Shown here: in pieces, positions 8,432 through 17,526 of the stretch
Position numbering within the stretch: position 1 is the first letter of the stretch
Layout: every line of letters starts with the position of its first letter
DNA from: Chryseobacterium artocarpi
GTDB taxonomy: Bacteria; Bacteroidota; Bacteroidia; Flavobacteriales; Weeksellaceae
DNA: 64,000 nucleotides
Assembly: GCF_001684975.1 (NCBI RefSeq)
Contig: NZ_MAYH01000049.1
Coordinates: 1 to 64,000, forward strand
Direction of reading: 5' to 3'
Notes under the pieces: model-generated
Seen by the model: the letters and a program-made list of their open reading frames with translations, nothing else
What the model was told of the DNA's origin: nothing
Databases searched by the model: none
Translations under genes and position numbers: made by a program

Positions 8432-10423
8432 TTAAGCTTTCAGGGCTGTAATTTCGTCCCTTAGTTTAGCAGCTTTAATAAAATCTAAATTTTTAGCTGC
8501 AGCCTCCATTTCTTTCTGCTTCTGATCAATTATTTTCTCAATATCTTCACCGGTGTAGCTTGCCTTTGTTTCAGCAACTTTCTGAAGAATTTCTTTTTGA
8601 GTATATTTTTCATCGGGGAAGTCTTTACTTCTTCCGACAAGATTTTCAGAAATCTTTTTATTCAGTGCTGTAGGTTTAAGACCGTGTTCTTCATTATATT
8701 GCATTTGCTTGGCGCGACGATATTCGGTTTCGTCTAAAGTTGCCTGCATAGATTTGGTGATTTTGTCTGCATACATGATGGCTTTTCCATTCACGTTTCT
8801 TGCGGCACGTCCTACGGTCTGGATCATTGATCTTCTGCTTCTAAGCATTCCTTCCTTATCAGCATCCAGAATTGCCACTAATGAAACCTCAGGTAGATCC
8901 AATCCTTCTCTTAATAGATTTACTCCAATTAATACATCAAAAAGCCCCAAACGTAAATCCTGCATAATCTGAATACGCTCCAGCGTTTCCACATCAGAGT
9001 GGATATACCTTGTTCTGATTCCGAATTTTGTAAAGTATTTGGTAAGTTCCTCAGCCATTTTCTTGGTTAAAGTAGTTACCAAAACCCTTTCATCAGCGTC
9101 AGATCTTTTCTGAATCTCTTCCATTAGATCATCAATCTGGTTTAGGGTAGGTCTTACCTCAATAATAGGATCTAAAAGTCCTGTTGGACGGATAATCTGC
9201 TCAATATAAGCACCTCCGGTTCTTTCCAGTTCATAGTCGGCAGGAGTTGCTGAAACATAAATAACCTGATTCTGTATACTTTCGAATTCTTCAAACTTCA
9301 AAGGTCTGTTATCCATAGCAGCAGGAAGTCTGAAACCAAACTCTACCAATGCTTCTTTTCTACTTCGGTCTCCGCCGTACATGGCATGAACCTGGGGAAC
9401 AGTAACGTGGCTTTCATCAATGACCATTAGGAAGTCCTTAGGGAAATAATCGAGAAGACAGAAAGGTCTTGTACCCGGAAGTCTGCCGTCAAGATATCTT
9501 GAATAGTTCTCAATACCCGAACAATACCCTAATTCTTTGATCATTTCAAGATCCAGCTCCGTTCTTTCCTGGAGTCTTTTCGCCTCCAAAGGTTTTTCGA
9601 TAGAATTAAAAAAGTCTACCTGTTTCACCATGTCATCCTGAATCTCTCTGATGGCACCATTTAAGGTTTCTTTTGAAGTTACAAAAAGGTTTGCCGGATA
9701 AATCTGAATTTGGTCAAAATTAGACTCTACATTTCCTGTCACCGGATCAAAGCTCTGAATCTTTTCAATCTCATCCCCAAAAAACTGAATTCTGATCGCA
9801 TTATCAGCATAAGCGGGGAAAACATCTATTACATCTCCTTTCACACGGAATGTTCCTCTTTGGAATTCATTCAATGTTCTTGCATATAGGGCATTGACTA
9901 ATGAATGCAAAAGTGCGGTTCTTGTTACTTTTTCACCAATAGCAATGGAAATTAATGACTTATGGAACTCTGTGGGGTTTCCAATACCATAAATACAGGA
10001 AACGGATGCAACAATCAAAACATCTCTCCTCCCGGAAAGAAGACTTGCCGTGGCAGAAAGACGCAACTTTTCCACTTCCTCATTAATGCTTAAATCCTTT
10101 TCAATATAAGTTCCGGTGGTAGCAATGTAAGCTTCCGGCTGGTAATAGTCATAGTAGCTGACAAAATACTCTACCGCATTATCAGGAAAAAATTCTTTAA
10201 ATTCCATGAAAAGCTGCGCTGCTAAGGTCTTGTTATGAGCTAAAACAAGAGTGGGACGTTGAACATTTTGTACAACATTAGCAACCGTAAAGGTTTTTCC
10301 GGAACCCGTTACTCCGAGAAGCGTCTGATATTTCTCGCCGATTTCAATTCCGGCAGTAAGTTTTTCAATAGCTTGAGGCTGGTCTCCGGTTGGTTTATAT
10401 TCTGAATGAAGATTAAAATTCAT
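8432..10423 (-). CDS. uvrB: Excinuclease ABC subunit UvrB
   Basis: The helicase-like damage-verification subunit of nucleotide excision repair, 663 residues. Near the N-terminus are YKPTGDQPQAI and Walker A GVTGSGKTFTVAN, then the beta-hairpin YYDYYQPEAYI, the DESHVT Walker B, helicase motifs V-VI (LREGLDLPEV, QTVGRAARN) and the C-terminal UVR motif that binds UvrC (LDFIKAAKLRDEI). The frame can be extended 63 bases upstream, but that would add a hydrophobic stretch absent from the family, so the ATG at 10423 (MNFNLHSEYKP) is chosen. Confidence 0.97.
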   Translation of the reverse strand: MNFNLHSEYKPTGDQPQAIEKLTAGIEIGEKYQTLLGVTGSGKTFTVANVVQNVQRPTLVLAHNKTLAAQLFMEFKEFFPDNAVEYFVSYYDYYQPEAYIATTGTYIEKDLSINEEVEKLRLSATASLLSGRRDVLIVASVSCIYGIGNPTEFHKSLISIAIGEKVTRTALLHSLVNALYARTLNEFQRGTFRVKGDVIDVFPAYADNAIRIQFFGDEIEKIQSFDPVTGNVESNFDQIQIYPANLFVTSKETLNGAIREIQDDMVKQVDFFNSIEKPLEAKRLQERTELDLEMIKELGYCSGIENYSRYLDGRLPGTRPFCLLDYFPKDFLMVIDESHVTVPQVHAMYGGDRSRKEALVEFGFRLPAAMDNRPLKFEEFESIQNQVIYVSATPADYELERTGGAYIEQIIRPTGLLDPIIEVRPTLNQIDDLMEEIQKRSDADERVLVTTLTKKMAEELTKYFTKFGIRTRYIHSDVETLERIQIMQDLRLGLFDVLIGVNLLREGLDLPEVSLVAILDADKEGMLRSRRSMIQTVGRAARNVNGKAIMYADKITKSMQATLDETEYRRAKQMQYNEEHGLKPTALNKKISENLVGRSKDFPDEKYTQKEILQKVAETKASYTGEDIEKIIDQKQKEMEAAAKNLDFIKAAKLRDEITALKA

Positions 10424-10561
10424 AAGAAAGAATGTATACAACAAAAATACGAAAGAAATTATTAGGCAGAATAATGTTTCGATCATGAATATTTTGATGA
10501 TAAAGATTTAATAAATCTCTTACCTCTATCATTCTTATTTTCTTTGGATTTTCATCAACAA

Positions 10562-10587
10562 AAAAGCGCTAAACAAGTAGCGCTTTT
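10562..10587. terminator. Terminator behind the M56 peptidase gene
   Basis: A 10-bp perfect stem AAAAGCGCTA / TAGCGCTTTT with a six-base loop, with T-rich sequence following on the minus strand. Confidence 0.85.
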
Positions 10588-10591
10588 ATTT

Positions 10592-12001
10592 TTACTGTTG
10601 AGCAAAAGTTATTTTGGCAGGTATTTTTATTACCGAAGCAACTGCCTGTCCGTTTTTTGTAGCGGGCTTCCATGTAGTTTCGTTGCTGATTGCGGTTATT
10701 GTTTTCAGAAATGCTTTGTTGAAAGCTTCATTATCTCCTTCAGTCGTTACTTTGGTTGTTTTTCCGGTTGCATCTATATAAACAGAAGCTATTGATTGTA
10801 TCGTTCCTTTTTGTGGTTGAACCGAACCTATATCCGTTTCCTTGTTTATTTTGCTTAGAAGGGTATTGCGTCCTTCAGGATATTCCGCTTTAACCAAATC
10901 TTTATCTTGTTCTTCTTGTGAAATTGTGTTTTTACCTTCGTTGTTTGCTTTAGGAGATATTGTATCAGAAACAGTTTTTAAAGTTTCTTTTTTCAGCTCT
11001 GAAGCAATTGAGACATTCTCCTGTTGTTCTCTTTCATTTGAAGAAACTGTTATTGGTTCTGATACTAAGTTTTTTATTTTTTCTTTTGTTGTCAAGTCTT
11101 TCTGCGTAGAAGAAGATATGATTTCTGTGCTATTGTCTTTCTTTACAGATTCATTTGCATAAATTCTTTCTGATAGCAATGCAGTTGCAGCAATAAGTGT
11201 TGTCACGCCTAATGTTTTTCTAGCAAGGCTGAATTTAGATTTTTGTGCCTTCATCATAATAAATCGTTTTTTGGTGTTATTAAAATTAAATGAATGGGTT
11301 AATGGCAAATTTTGGCAGTTTACTATTTCTTCGAGAATCAGATTTTGATAGTCTTTAATATTGAAATTACTATTCAAAACCGCTTCGTCTGCTAGGAATT
11401 CGTGATTAGTAACAATTGCTTTTTTATAGAGAAATAAAACAGGATTGAACCATGTAAAGATTTTCACAAGATGTACAATCGCCAGATCTATACTGTGTTT
11501 CTGATCTATGTGGCTTTTTTCATGAAGGAAAATTCTCGGATCAATTGTGCCGTTCTTCATATAATCTTTTCCCATATAGATTGTATTCCAAAAGCTGAAT
11601 GGTGACTGTTTTTTTTCTGTGAATATAATATTGTAATTCTGATAGGATTGTTTTTCTCCCCGTATTCTTTTGATTGCAATAATGGATAATGTGTTTTTAA
11701 TCAAAAAGAAAGAAGTTACCGCTACATAGACCAGCCAAAATACATTGGTCCAGTCAAAACTTTCCTGTGCTGTAGTTACAGAGACGGTCTCTTGTATTGT
11801 TTCTTCAATGATTAATTGTGGTTGTTTTGCTGGTGTCTTCTGTACAGTAATAGTAACAAAAGGAATGATGTATGAAAGAATGAGGGAGCCTAATAAATAG
11901 ATCCTGTTGAATCTATACATTTTCTTCTTTTCCAAAAACAAAAAATATACAGCAATGAAGATTGATGAACACAGAATTATTTTTAGAATAATGGTTAACA
12001 T
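10592..12001 (-). CDS. M56 (BlaR1-like) membrane metallopeptidase with TonB-type C-terminus
   Basis: A 469-residue protein: membrane helices at about 2-22, 35-52 and 86-110, then the zinc motif H160-E-K-S-H164 within FLHEKSHIDQKHS, a downstream LADEA (203-207), a helix near 265-283, a long Ser/Thr/Lys/Glu-rich linker and a C-terminal domain (about 390-469, SVYIDATGKTTKV...TWKPATKNG) resembling the TonB/energy-transducer fold. BlaR1 relatives sense a signal and cleave the BlaI repressor. The partner blaI gene lies 2 bases upstream, which supports that role. The periplasmic TonB-like domain replaces the penicillin-binding sensor of true BlaR1, so the signal is unknown. Confidence 0.85.
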   Translation of the reverse strand: MLTIILKIILCSSIFIAVYFLFLEKKKMYRFNRIYLLGSLILSYIIPFVTITVQKTPAKQPQLIIEETIQETVSVTTAQESFDWTNVFWLVYVAVTSFFLIKNTLSIIAIKRIRGEKQSYQNYNIIFTEKKQSPFSFWNTIYMGKDYMKNGTIDPRIFLHEKSHIDQKHSIDLAIVHLVKIFTWFNPVLFLYKKAIVTNHEFLADEAVLNSNFNIKDYQNLILEEIVNCQNLPLTHSFNFNNTKKRFIMMKAQKSKFSLARKTLGVTTLIAATALLSERIYANESVKKDNSTEIISSSTQKDLTTKEKIKNLVSEPITVSSNEREQQENVSIASELKKETLKTVSDTISPKANNEGKNTISQEEQDKDLVKAEYPEGRNTLLSKINKETDIGSVQPQKGTIQSIASVYIDATGKTTKVTTEGDNEAFNKAFLKTITAISNETTWKPATKNGQAVASVIKIPAKITFAQQ

Positions 12002-12003
12002 GG

Positions 12004-12375
12004 TTATTCTTCTATTTGTTCATCAATAATATCGCGGAGTTCTTTCAGTTGCTTTTGACTAAGTTTTGCATTGGACGTAAAAAATGAAGCAAACTGAGTC
12101 ACAGAGCTATTGAAAAAACGGTCAATCATGGAAGTCATTTCTTCCTTGAAATATTCTCCCTTTTCTACCTTTGGATAGTATTCACGAGAATTTCCATAAA
12201 GTTTGTAGCCTACAAGGTCCTTGTTCTGTATTCTTTTCAGCAGTGTTGCTATTGTGGTTACAGCTGGCTTGGGTTCCGGATAAGTTTCTAAAATATCTTT
12301 CATGAAGACTTTCTCTTTTTCCCAAAGAATATCCATCAGAACTTTTTCGGAATCAGTTAGTTTTATCTCTTTCAT
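12004..12375 (-). CDS. BlaI/MecI/CopY family transcriptional repressor
   Basis: A 123-residue winged-helix protein: LTDSEKVLMDILWEKEKVFM (5-24), the recognition region PAVTTIATLLKRIQNKDLV (37-55) and the C-terminal dimerisation part with FFNSSVTQFASFF. It is the first gene of a two-gene operon with the M56 peptidase. A perfect palindrome with the TACA/TGTA half-sites bound by this family overlaps its own promoter (12395-12410), so negative autoregulation relieved by M56-dependent cleavage is likely. Confidence 0.92.
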   Translation of the reverse strand: MKEIKLTDSEKVLMDILWEKEKVFMKDILETYPEPKPAVTTIATLLKRIQNKDLVGYKLYGNSREYYPKVEKGEYFKEEMTSMIDRFFNSSVTQFASFFTSNAKLSQKQLKELRDIIDEQIEE

Positions 12376-12394
12376 TCTACAATTTTGTTATTTG

Positions 12395-12430
12395 TTCTAC
12401 AAATGTAGAATAAAAATTGAAATAAACAAA
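12395..12430 (-). promoter_or_regulatory. BlaI-type operator embedded in the blaI-M56 promoter
   Basis: On the minus strand TTTG (12427-12430), a 19-bp spacer and TACATTTG (12400-12407) form a full Bacteroidota promoter. The palindrome TTCTACAAATGTAGAA (12395-12410) covers the -7 element and contains TACA/TGTA. Repressor bound there would directly block polymerase. A second half-site TTCTACAA lies at about 12374-12381, over the start codon. Confidence 0.8.
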
Positions 12431-12480
12431 TTTTGTGGCATTATTTTTCCATTCAATTTATAATCACCAATCGTAATATT

Positions 12481-13698
12481 ATGAAAATCAATCAATTTTA
12501 TGTTCCGATTCTCAGTGTTTTTTTCATTTTATCCTCATGTAAAGAGAATCATGCCAATGCGCAGCAGATTGGAAAAGACGGAAGTGTAGAAACAGAAAAG
12601 CCTAATTCTGAATATCAGCCGGCATTTAAAGGGCAGACAAGGATTAAAGCTGTAAAAACAAATGCTCCATATCATGTAGAAATAATAAACAAAGATTTGG
12701 GCAGACCCTGGGGAATTATTAATTTACCGGATGGTCGGTTTCTGATTACAGACAAAAGAGGTCATATGAATGTTGTATCAAAAGACGGAAAACAGATTGT
12801 AAAAATAGAAGGTTTCCCTAAGGTTGACTCTAAAGGTCAGGGCGGAATGCTGGATGTAGCACTTGATCCGGATTTTAAGACCAATAATAATATTTATTTC
12901 AGCTTTTCAGAGCCTTTTGGAAAAGGTAATTTAACCTCAGTAGCAAAAGGAAGGTTATCCTCTGATCTTAAAAATATTTCAGAAGTAAAAGTTATTTTCA
13001 GGGCAGAGCCTTCCTATGACGGAGATAAACATTACGGAAGCAGACTGGCTTTTGACAAGGATGGAAATTTTTTTGTAAGTACAGGAGAAAGATCTGACAA
13101 AGTAACTCGTGTTTATGCACAGAAAACAGATAATTATTTAGGTAAAATACTTAAAATTACAAAAGATGGAAAACCAGCTCCGGGAAATCCATTTATAGGA
13201 AAATCCGGATATAAACCTGAGATTTACGCTTATGGTGTACGAAATCCACAAGGTTTGGCTATAGATCCTAATGGGCAACTTTGGGATGTAGAAATGGGAC
13301 CAAGAGGAGGAGATGAAATTAATCTTATTCAACCTGGAAAAAACTATGGTTGGGGAGATGTCACCTATGGAATCGAGTATTCCGGAGATAAAGTGGGGCA
13401 GGGAATTACTCAAAAAGAAGGAACGGAACAACCGGTTTATTATTGGGATCCGGTAATTTCTCCCAGTGGAGTCACCTTCTATACCGGAAACATTGAAGAA
13501 TGGAAAGGGAATTTGTTTATTGGCTGTCTAAGCGGTGAGCATATTAACAGGATTGTGATGAAGGATAATAGGGTTGTAGGTGAAGAAAGGCTTTTAGAAG
13601 ATCAGAAAGAACGTTTTAGAGATGTTCTGAATGGTGAAGATGGCAATTTATACGCAGTTACAGACAGCGGAAAGCTTTATAAAATCTCAAAGAAATAA
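12481..13698 (+). CDS. PQQ-dependent sugar dehydrogenase, lipoprotein
   Basis: A 405-residue protein of the soluble glucose/aldose dehydrogenase beta-propeller family. The ATG at 12481 gives a lipoprotein signal (PILSVFFILSSC), so the earlier in-frame start is rejected. Family signatures are PWGIINLPDG, HYGSRLAFDKDGN, STGERSD, GVRNPQGLAIDP and MGPRGGDEINLI-PGKNYGW. It would oxidise an aldose at the cell surface with electrons passed to the respiratory chain; whether PQQ is made or scavenged cannot be seen here. Single gene, ending in a terminator. Confidence 0.88.
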   Translation: MKINQFYVPILSVFFILSSCKENHANAQQIGKDGSVETEKPNSEYQPAFKGQTRIKAVKTNAPYHVEIINKDLGRPWGIINLPDGRFLITDKRGHMNVVSKDGKQIVKIEGFPKVDSKGQGGMLDVALDPDFKTNNNIYFSFSEPFGKGNLTSVAKGRLSSDLKNISEVKVIFRAEPSYDGDKHYGSRLAFDKDGNFFVSTGERSDKVTRVYAQKTDNYLGKILKITKDGKPAPGNPFIGKSGYKPEIYAYGVRNPQGLAIDPNGQLWDVEMGPRGGDEINLIQPGKNYGWGDVTYGIEYSGDKVGQGITQKEGTEQPVYYWDPVISPSGVTFYTGNIEEWKGNLFIGCLSGEHINRIVMKDNRVVGEERLLEDQKERFRDVLNGEDGNLYAVTDSGKLYKISKK

Positions 13699-13700
13699 TA

Positions 13701-13728
13701 AAAACTCCTGAATTTTCAGGAGTTTTTT
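13701..13728. terminator. Bidirectional terminator, sugar dehydrogenase / TonB receptor
   Basis: Stem AAAACTCCTGA (13701-13711) / TCAGGAGTTTT (13716-13726) followed by T residues. The convergent receptor gene ends at 13754. Confidence 0.85.
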
Positions 13729-13753
13729 GGTAGTAGTAATTTCAATTCGTCCC

Positions 13754-16204
13754 TTAAAACTTAAAATTAAGTCGGGCAAATACCTGTCTTCCTGCAAAAC
13801 CCATTTGTACAGGATCAAAAATACCTCCCGACTCTGTGTTTCCTGTTGTAACCTGTGTCGTTTGTAAAGTTGGATATCTGTTGAAAATATTTTTACTTCC
13901 CAGGGTAAGATTAAAACTCTTAGAAAATTCATAGCCAAAAGAAATATCTGTAGTTACTTTTGCATTGTAAACTTGTTCTGCGTCATCATAACCTATCAAT
14001 GTAACTTTATCAAACCTTACAAGCTGTAAATTTGCGTTGAACTTATTGATCTTATAGTTAAGATTAAGATTTACTTTTGTCTTTGGAGCGGAAGCAAGGA
14101 TGAAACCTCTTTCTCTTGGGCTTAGATACGTATTTTCCATGCCTTTTAATTGATCGGAAGTATTCACTTTTGTGATTTCCATATCATTATAGTTCCCGGC
14201 AAGAGTGGCAGTCAGTTTTCCTGAACCCAGATTTTCATTATAGCTTAAGATAACATCAACTCCTTTTGTGCGGGTATTAATAGCATTGGCAAAAAATTGT
14301 ACCTGATCAATATATGGATAATCATTCTGAACATCCTTAGGCAGATCATCTCTTGAGAAATTTCCTGTTAAAACAATTCTGTTTTTTACGTTGATATAAT
14401 ATCCATCAATGGTTGCTGTGAATTTTCCCGTGTTGAAAGTAAAACCTGCGCTTCCGTTAATAGAGGTTTCCTGTTTCAGCTGAGCAATGCCTACTCTGTT
14501 TGCCAGATCACTATCATTAGACGCTAATTGAATGGTTACCAATTTACCACCCTGAAAGTTAGTAAACTGCTGGCTATAATATTTCTGAGCCAACGACGGA
14601 GCCCTGAATCCTGTAGAAACAGACCCACGGAAAGCCAATTGTGGAGTGATAGCATAGCGTGTTGCGAACTTCCCGTTTAATGTACTTCCAAAGTCATTGT
14701 AATTTTCAAACCTTCCCGCTACACTGATCATCCAGTTTTTGGTAATATCAAGTTCGGTGTCTACATAAGCGGCAAAATTATTTCTGTTTTTGGCAATATT
14801 TGTAGAATAGCCGGGAAAGCCCTGAGAACCTCCTGGTCTTTTATTGTCGTCAGACGGTGCAAGGGGATTGGTAACTAATAGATAATCGGGTGTATCAGGT
14901 GTAACAATATTTCCATTGATATCATACATCGCATAAGATCCTTCTTCTCCTTTTAGGATTTCAAATTTTTCATATCTGAACTCAGACCCGAAAGCGATAT
15001 TTAAGCCTTCCAGTACCTTAAATTGTTTCACAGCATTAAAACCCGTTGTGTTCTGTAATAAAGAATGCCCTCCGGCATAGAATCGGGTAGGAGACTTGAC
15101 GCCTAAAGTAGCATTGATGGTATTGGTGATATCGTAAGTGAACCTGTTGTTCCCAAAAGCATTATAAAAATCCACATCCCAGTCTGCCACTTTGAATTTT
15201 AAGCCATTATCAAAAGTGAAATCCGTAATGCTGGTATCTTCAATAGGATCAAAACCCATTGGATAAATTTCAGGAATATTTCCATTGGCATTTGCCGTTC
15301 TGGTCCATGCATAAGCTTTGGTATTTCTGTGGGAAAATCCCTGGCGTGAATAAAACTTCAATCCATCGGAAAGAGGAAGTTCAATATTCCCGAAAAAATA
15401 AACATTCTGAGCTTTTGCATCCCCGAATCTCTGCCTTGGTGCCGGATCGGGATCATTATAAATTGCCGGATTTGCATTTCTGATCGCGTAATCTTTAGTA
15501 ATAAACTCAGCTGTGAAGTTACCAAATCCTCCTTTTGAACCTATTTTTGTTCCAAGATTTCCACTGAAATCAAAAGTAGTTCCGTCAATTTTATGATCCG
15601 ATACAATATCATTATTTCCAGGACTTTTAAAAAGATTCATTCCCGAAAATACATTTCCTTCGAAACCTTTATCCCGATCATTCAGAATAACGTTGATTAC
15701 TCCAGCAATAGCATCGGAACCATATTGCGCTGCCGCTCCGTCACGCAGTACTTCGACTCTTTTAATAGCACCAATCGGAATGGTATTCATGTCATATCCG
15801 GTATTTCCCCTTCCTTTAGTTCCGAAAAGATTAATCAGTGAAGATTGATGATATCTTTTTCCATTTAATAGAAGCAGAGTCTGATCAGGTCCTAAACCTC
15901 TTAATGTTGCAGGGTCTACCGCATCGGCACCATCAGATCCCGATTGTTTGTTAGAATTAAAAGAAGGAGCCGAGAACTGTAAGAGTTGGTTTACTTCCAC
16001 CTGTCCTGTTGATTGGCTTACCTGTTTAATATCAATGATATCAATAGGAACGGGAGTGTTTACAACTGTTCTTTTCTTATTCCGGCTTCCGGTAATGGAA
16101 ACTTCTTCTATTTTTGATTCTTTGGCAAGTGTATCTTTCACTTCCTGGGCATAGGATAACGTAGAAGCAGCAAGAAAAATTACGCTAATGTATTTTATCT
16201 TCAT
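13754..16204 (-). CDS. TonB-dependent outer membrane receptor
   Basis: An 816-residue receptor with a signal peptide (residues 1-19, LAASTLSYAQ), a TonB-box-like region (KIEEVSITGSR, 31-41), a plug domain (about 45-180, with LRGLGPDQTLLLLNGKR and VEVLRDGAAAQYGSDAIAGVIN) and a 22-strand barrel ending in phenylalanine (ARLNFKF). There is no N-terminal carboxypeptidase-like domain and no SusD neighbour, so it is not a SUS-type glycan receptor. A substrate such as a siderophore or cobalamin is possible, but none is shown. A long inverted repeat overlaps its promoter and start. Confidence 0.92.
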   Translation of the reverse strand: MKIKYISVIFLAASTLSYAQEVKDTLAKESKIEEVSITGSRNKKRTVVNTPVPIDIIDIKQVSQSTGQVEVNQLLQFSAPSFNSNKQSGSDGADAVDPATLRGLGPDQTLLLLNGKRYHQSSLINLFGTKGRGNTGYDMNTIPIGAIKRVEVLRDGAAAQYGSDAIAGVINVILNDRDKGFEGNVFSGMNLFKSPGNNDIVSDHKIDGTTFDFSGNLGTKIGSKGGFGNFTAEFITKDYAIRNANPAIYNDPDPAPRQRFGDAKAQNVYFFGNIELPLSDGLKFYSRQGFSHRNTKAYAWTRTANANGNIPEIYPMGFDPIEDTSITDFTFDNGLKFKVADWDVDFYNAFGNNRFTYDITNTINATLGVKSPTRFYAGGHSLLQNTTGFNAVKQFKVLEGLNIAFGSEFRYEKFEILKGEEGSYAMYDINGNIVTPDTPDYLLVTNPLAPSDDNKRPGGSQGFPGYSTNIAKNRNNFAAYVDTELDITKNWMISVAGRFENYNDFGSTLNGKFATRYAITPQLAFRGSVSTGFRAPSLAQKYYSQQFTNFQGGKLVTIQLASNDSDLANRVGIAQLKQETSINGSAGFTFNTGKFTATIDGYYINVKNRIVLTGNFSRDDLPKDVQNDYPYIDQVQFFANAINTRTKGVDVILSYNENLGSGKLTATLAGNYNDMEITKVNTSDQLKGMENTYLSPRERGFILASAPKTKVNLNLNYKINKFNANLQLVRFDKVTLIGYDDAEQVYNAKVTTDISFGYEFSKSFNLTLGSKNIFNRYPTLQTTQVTTGNTESGGIFDPVQMGFAGRQVFARLNFKF

Positions 16205-16261
16205 AATGATAATTTTGAGTGGTGATTAAATCAAAATTATCATTATTTATTTTTAAATCAA
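16203..16261 (-). promoter_or_regulatory. TonB receptor promoter within a 16-bp perfect inverted repeat
   Basis: On the minus strand TTG (16259-16261), 19 bp, and TAATTTTG (16232-16239) form a consensus promoter. Arms at 16203-16218 and 16231-16246 are perfect complements (core AATGATAATTTTGA), separated by 12 bases. One arm covers the -7 element and the other reaches the start codon. The GATAAT hexamers resemble Fur half-sites, which is suggestive only. Confidence 0.7.
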
Positions 16262-16366
16262 CATTAAAAAGATTTATTTGTTATGGATGTCTTAATTTAA
16301 TGTTGTTTTTATTGTTATAGCGAATATTAATAATTATTATGTTTAATTATATGAAAATTTTTAACT

Positions 16367-17524
16367 TCAAAAGCTTTTAATGATTCTATTAATTCCTTCT
16401 TCAAGAATTTCTTGTGAAGTTGAAAAACAAATTCTGATATGACCTTCTGCTCCTTTTCCAAACCATCTTTCTGATCCCGGAACAATAGCCACCTTTCCCT
16501 GTTGTAAAACATGCTGGACAAACTGATCACTTGACATTTCGTTTTTAATTTTTGGAAATAAGACAAAAGTGGCTTCCGGTAGATTAGGAGTTACTATCTC
16601 AGAGTTGCTTAATAATTTAAAAGCAAGATCTCGGTTTTGCTGTAAATGATTTAAAAATTCTTTATACCATGGTTTTGCTTTTTCCAAAGCTACACTTCCC
16701 GCAATTTGTGATAAAGTTGAAACTCCTTCAATGGTAGAATTGAAATTAGATTTCTCTGTAAAATCTTCAAGAATATCCTGGTCATTACATAAAACAGCTC
16801 CGATTCTCAATCCTGCAATTCCAAATGACTTTGAAAAACCATATACGGTAAAACTCTTTCTCTTTGCCTCTTCAGAAACTGATGAATAGGTATGAAAATC
16901 TCTGTTATCATAAATAATATCACTCCAAATCTCATCACTCATTACCCATAAGTCGTGAGCGGAAGCAATTTCGGAAACCTTTTTCAAAACCTCTTTAGAA
17001 TAAACCTTCCCAAGCGGATTGTGAGGATTACAAATGCTAATAAGTTTGGTCTTGGGATTAATCAACGAAATCATTTTTTCAAAATCAATCTCGCCGGTTA
17101 TAGTATCTACCGGACACAGCATTACCTTTCCGCCCGCTGTTTCCACTGATTTTTTAAACAGAAAATCTACAGGATCCAGAATAATTGCTTCATCACCAGG
17201 TTGTAAAACATAAGATGCTATTAGAAACATTCCCTGTGCAGCACTGTTTACCGCAAGCACATTTTCAGGGGAAAAATCGCCATGTTTTTCCTGATTGAAA
17301 TGATCAGCAACACTCTTTTTAAATTCCGGAAGTCCGGAAAAAGGTCCGTAGCTCAAATATCCGTCCTTAATGTATTCAATGATTCCCTGTTCTATTTCAG
17401 GAGCGGTTCTGAAATCTGGATCTGCTGCGGTAAGAGGAATGATTCCGTCTTCTAATGTTGCCCATCTTCCGTTATATGCTTTTCTTTTAAGGGCTTCAAA
17501 ATTAATATCGTTATTCGTGAACAT
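16367..17524 (-). CDS. PLP-dependent aminotransferase class I/II
   Basis: A 385-residue fold-type I enzyme. SYGPFSGLPEF (58-68) and CNPHNPLGKVY (165-175) contact substrate and cofactor. MSDEIWSDI (195-203) holds the PLP-pyridine Asp, GFSKSFGIAGLRIG (229-242) has the Schiff-base Lys232, and HIRICFS near the C-terminus has the carboxylate-binding arginine. The amino donor cannot be told from sequence. It starts 2 bases after the FAD monooxygenase stop, so both act in one operon, perhaps sequentially on an amino-acid-derived aromatic compound; that is an inference from context. Confidence 0.88.
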   Translation of the reverse strand: MFTNNDINFEALKRKAYNGRWATLEDGIIPLTAADPDFRTAPEIEQGIIEYIKDGYLSYGPFSGLPEFKKSVADHFNQEKHGDFSPENVLAVNSAAQGMFLIASYVLQPGDEAIILDPVDFLFKKSVETAGGKVMLCPVDTITGEIDFEKMISLINPKTKLISICNPHNPLGKVYSKEVLKKVSEIASAHDLWVMSDEIWSDIIYDNRDFHTYSSVSEEAKRKSFTVYGFSKSFGIAGLRIGAVLCNDQDILEDFTEKSNFNSTIEGVSTLSQIAGSVALEKAKPWYKEFLNHLQQNRDLAFKLLSNSEIVTPNLPEATFVLFPKIKNEMSSDQFVQHVLQQGKVAIVPGSERWFGKGAEGHIRICFSTSQEILEEGINRIIKSF

Positions 17525-17526
17525 TT

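Noticed and set aside
10424..10486. N-terminal extension of uvrB by 21 hydrophobic residues
   Set aside because: UvrB is cytosolic and family members begin at the MNF-L-SEYKPTGDQPQAI region; the extension is AT-rich upstream sequence read in frame.
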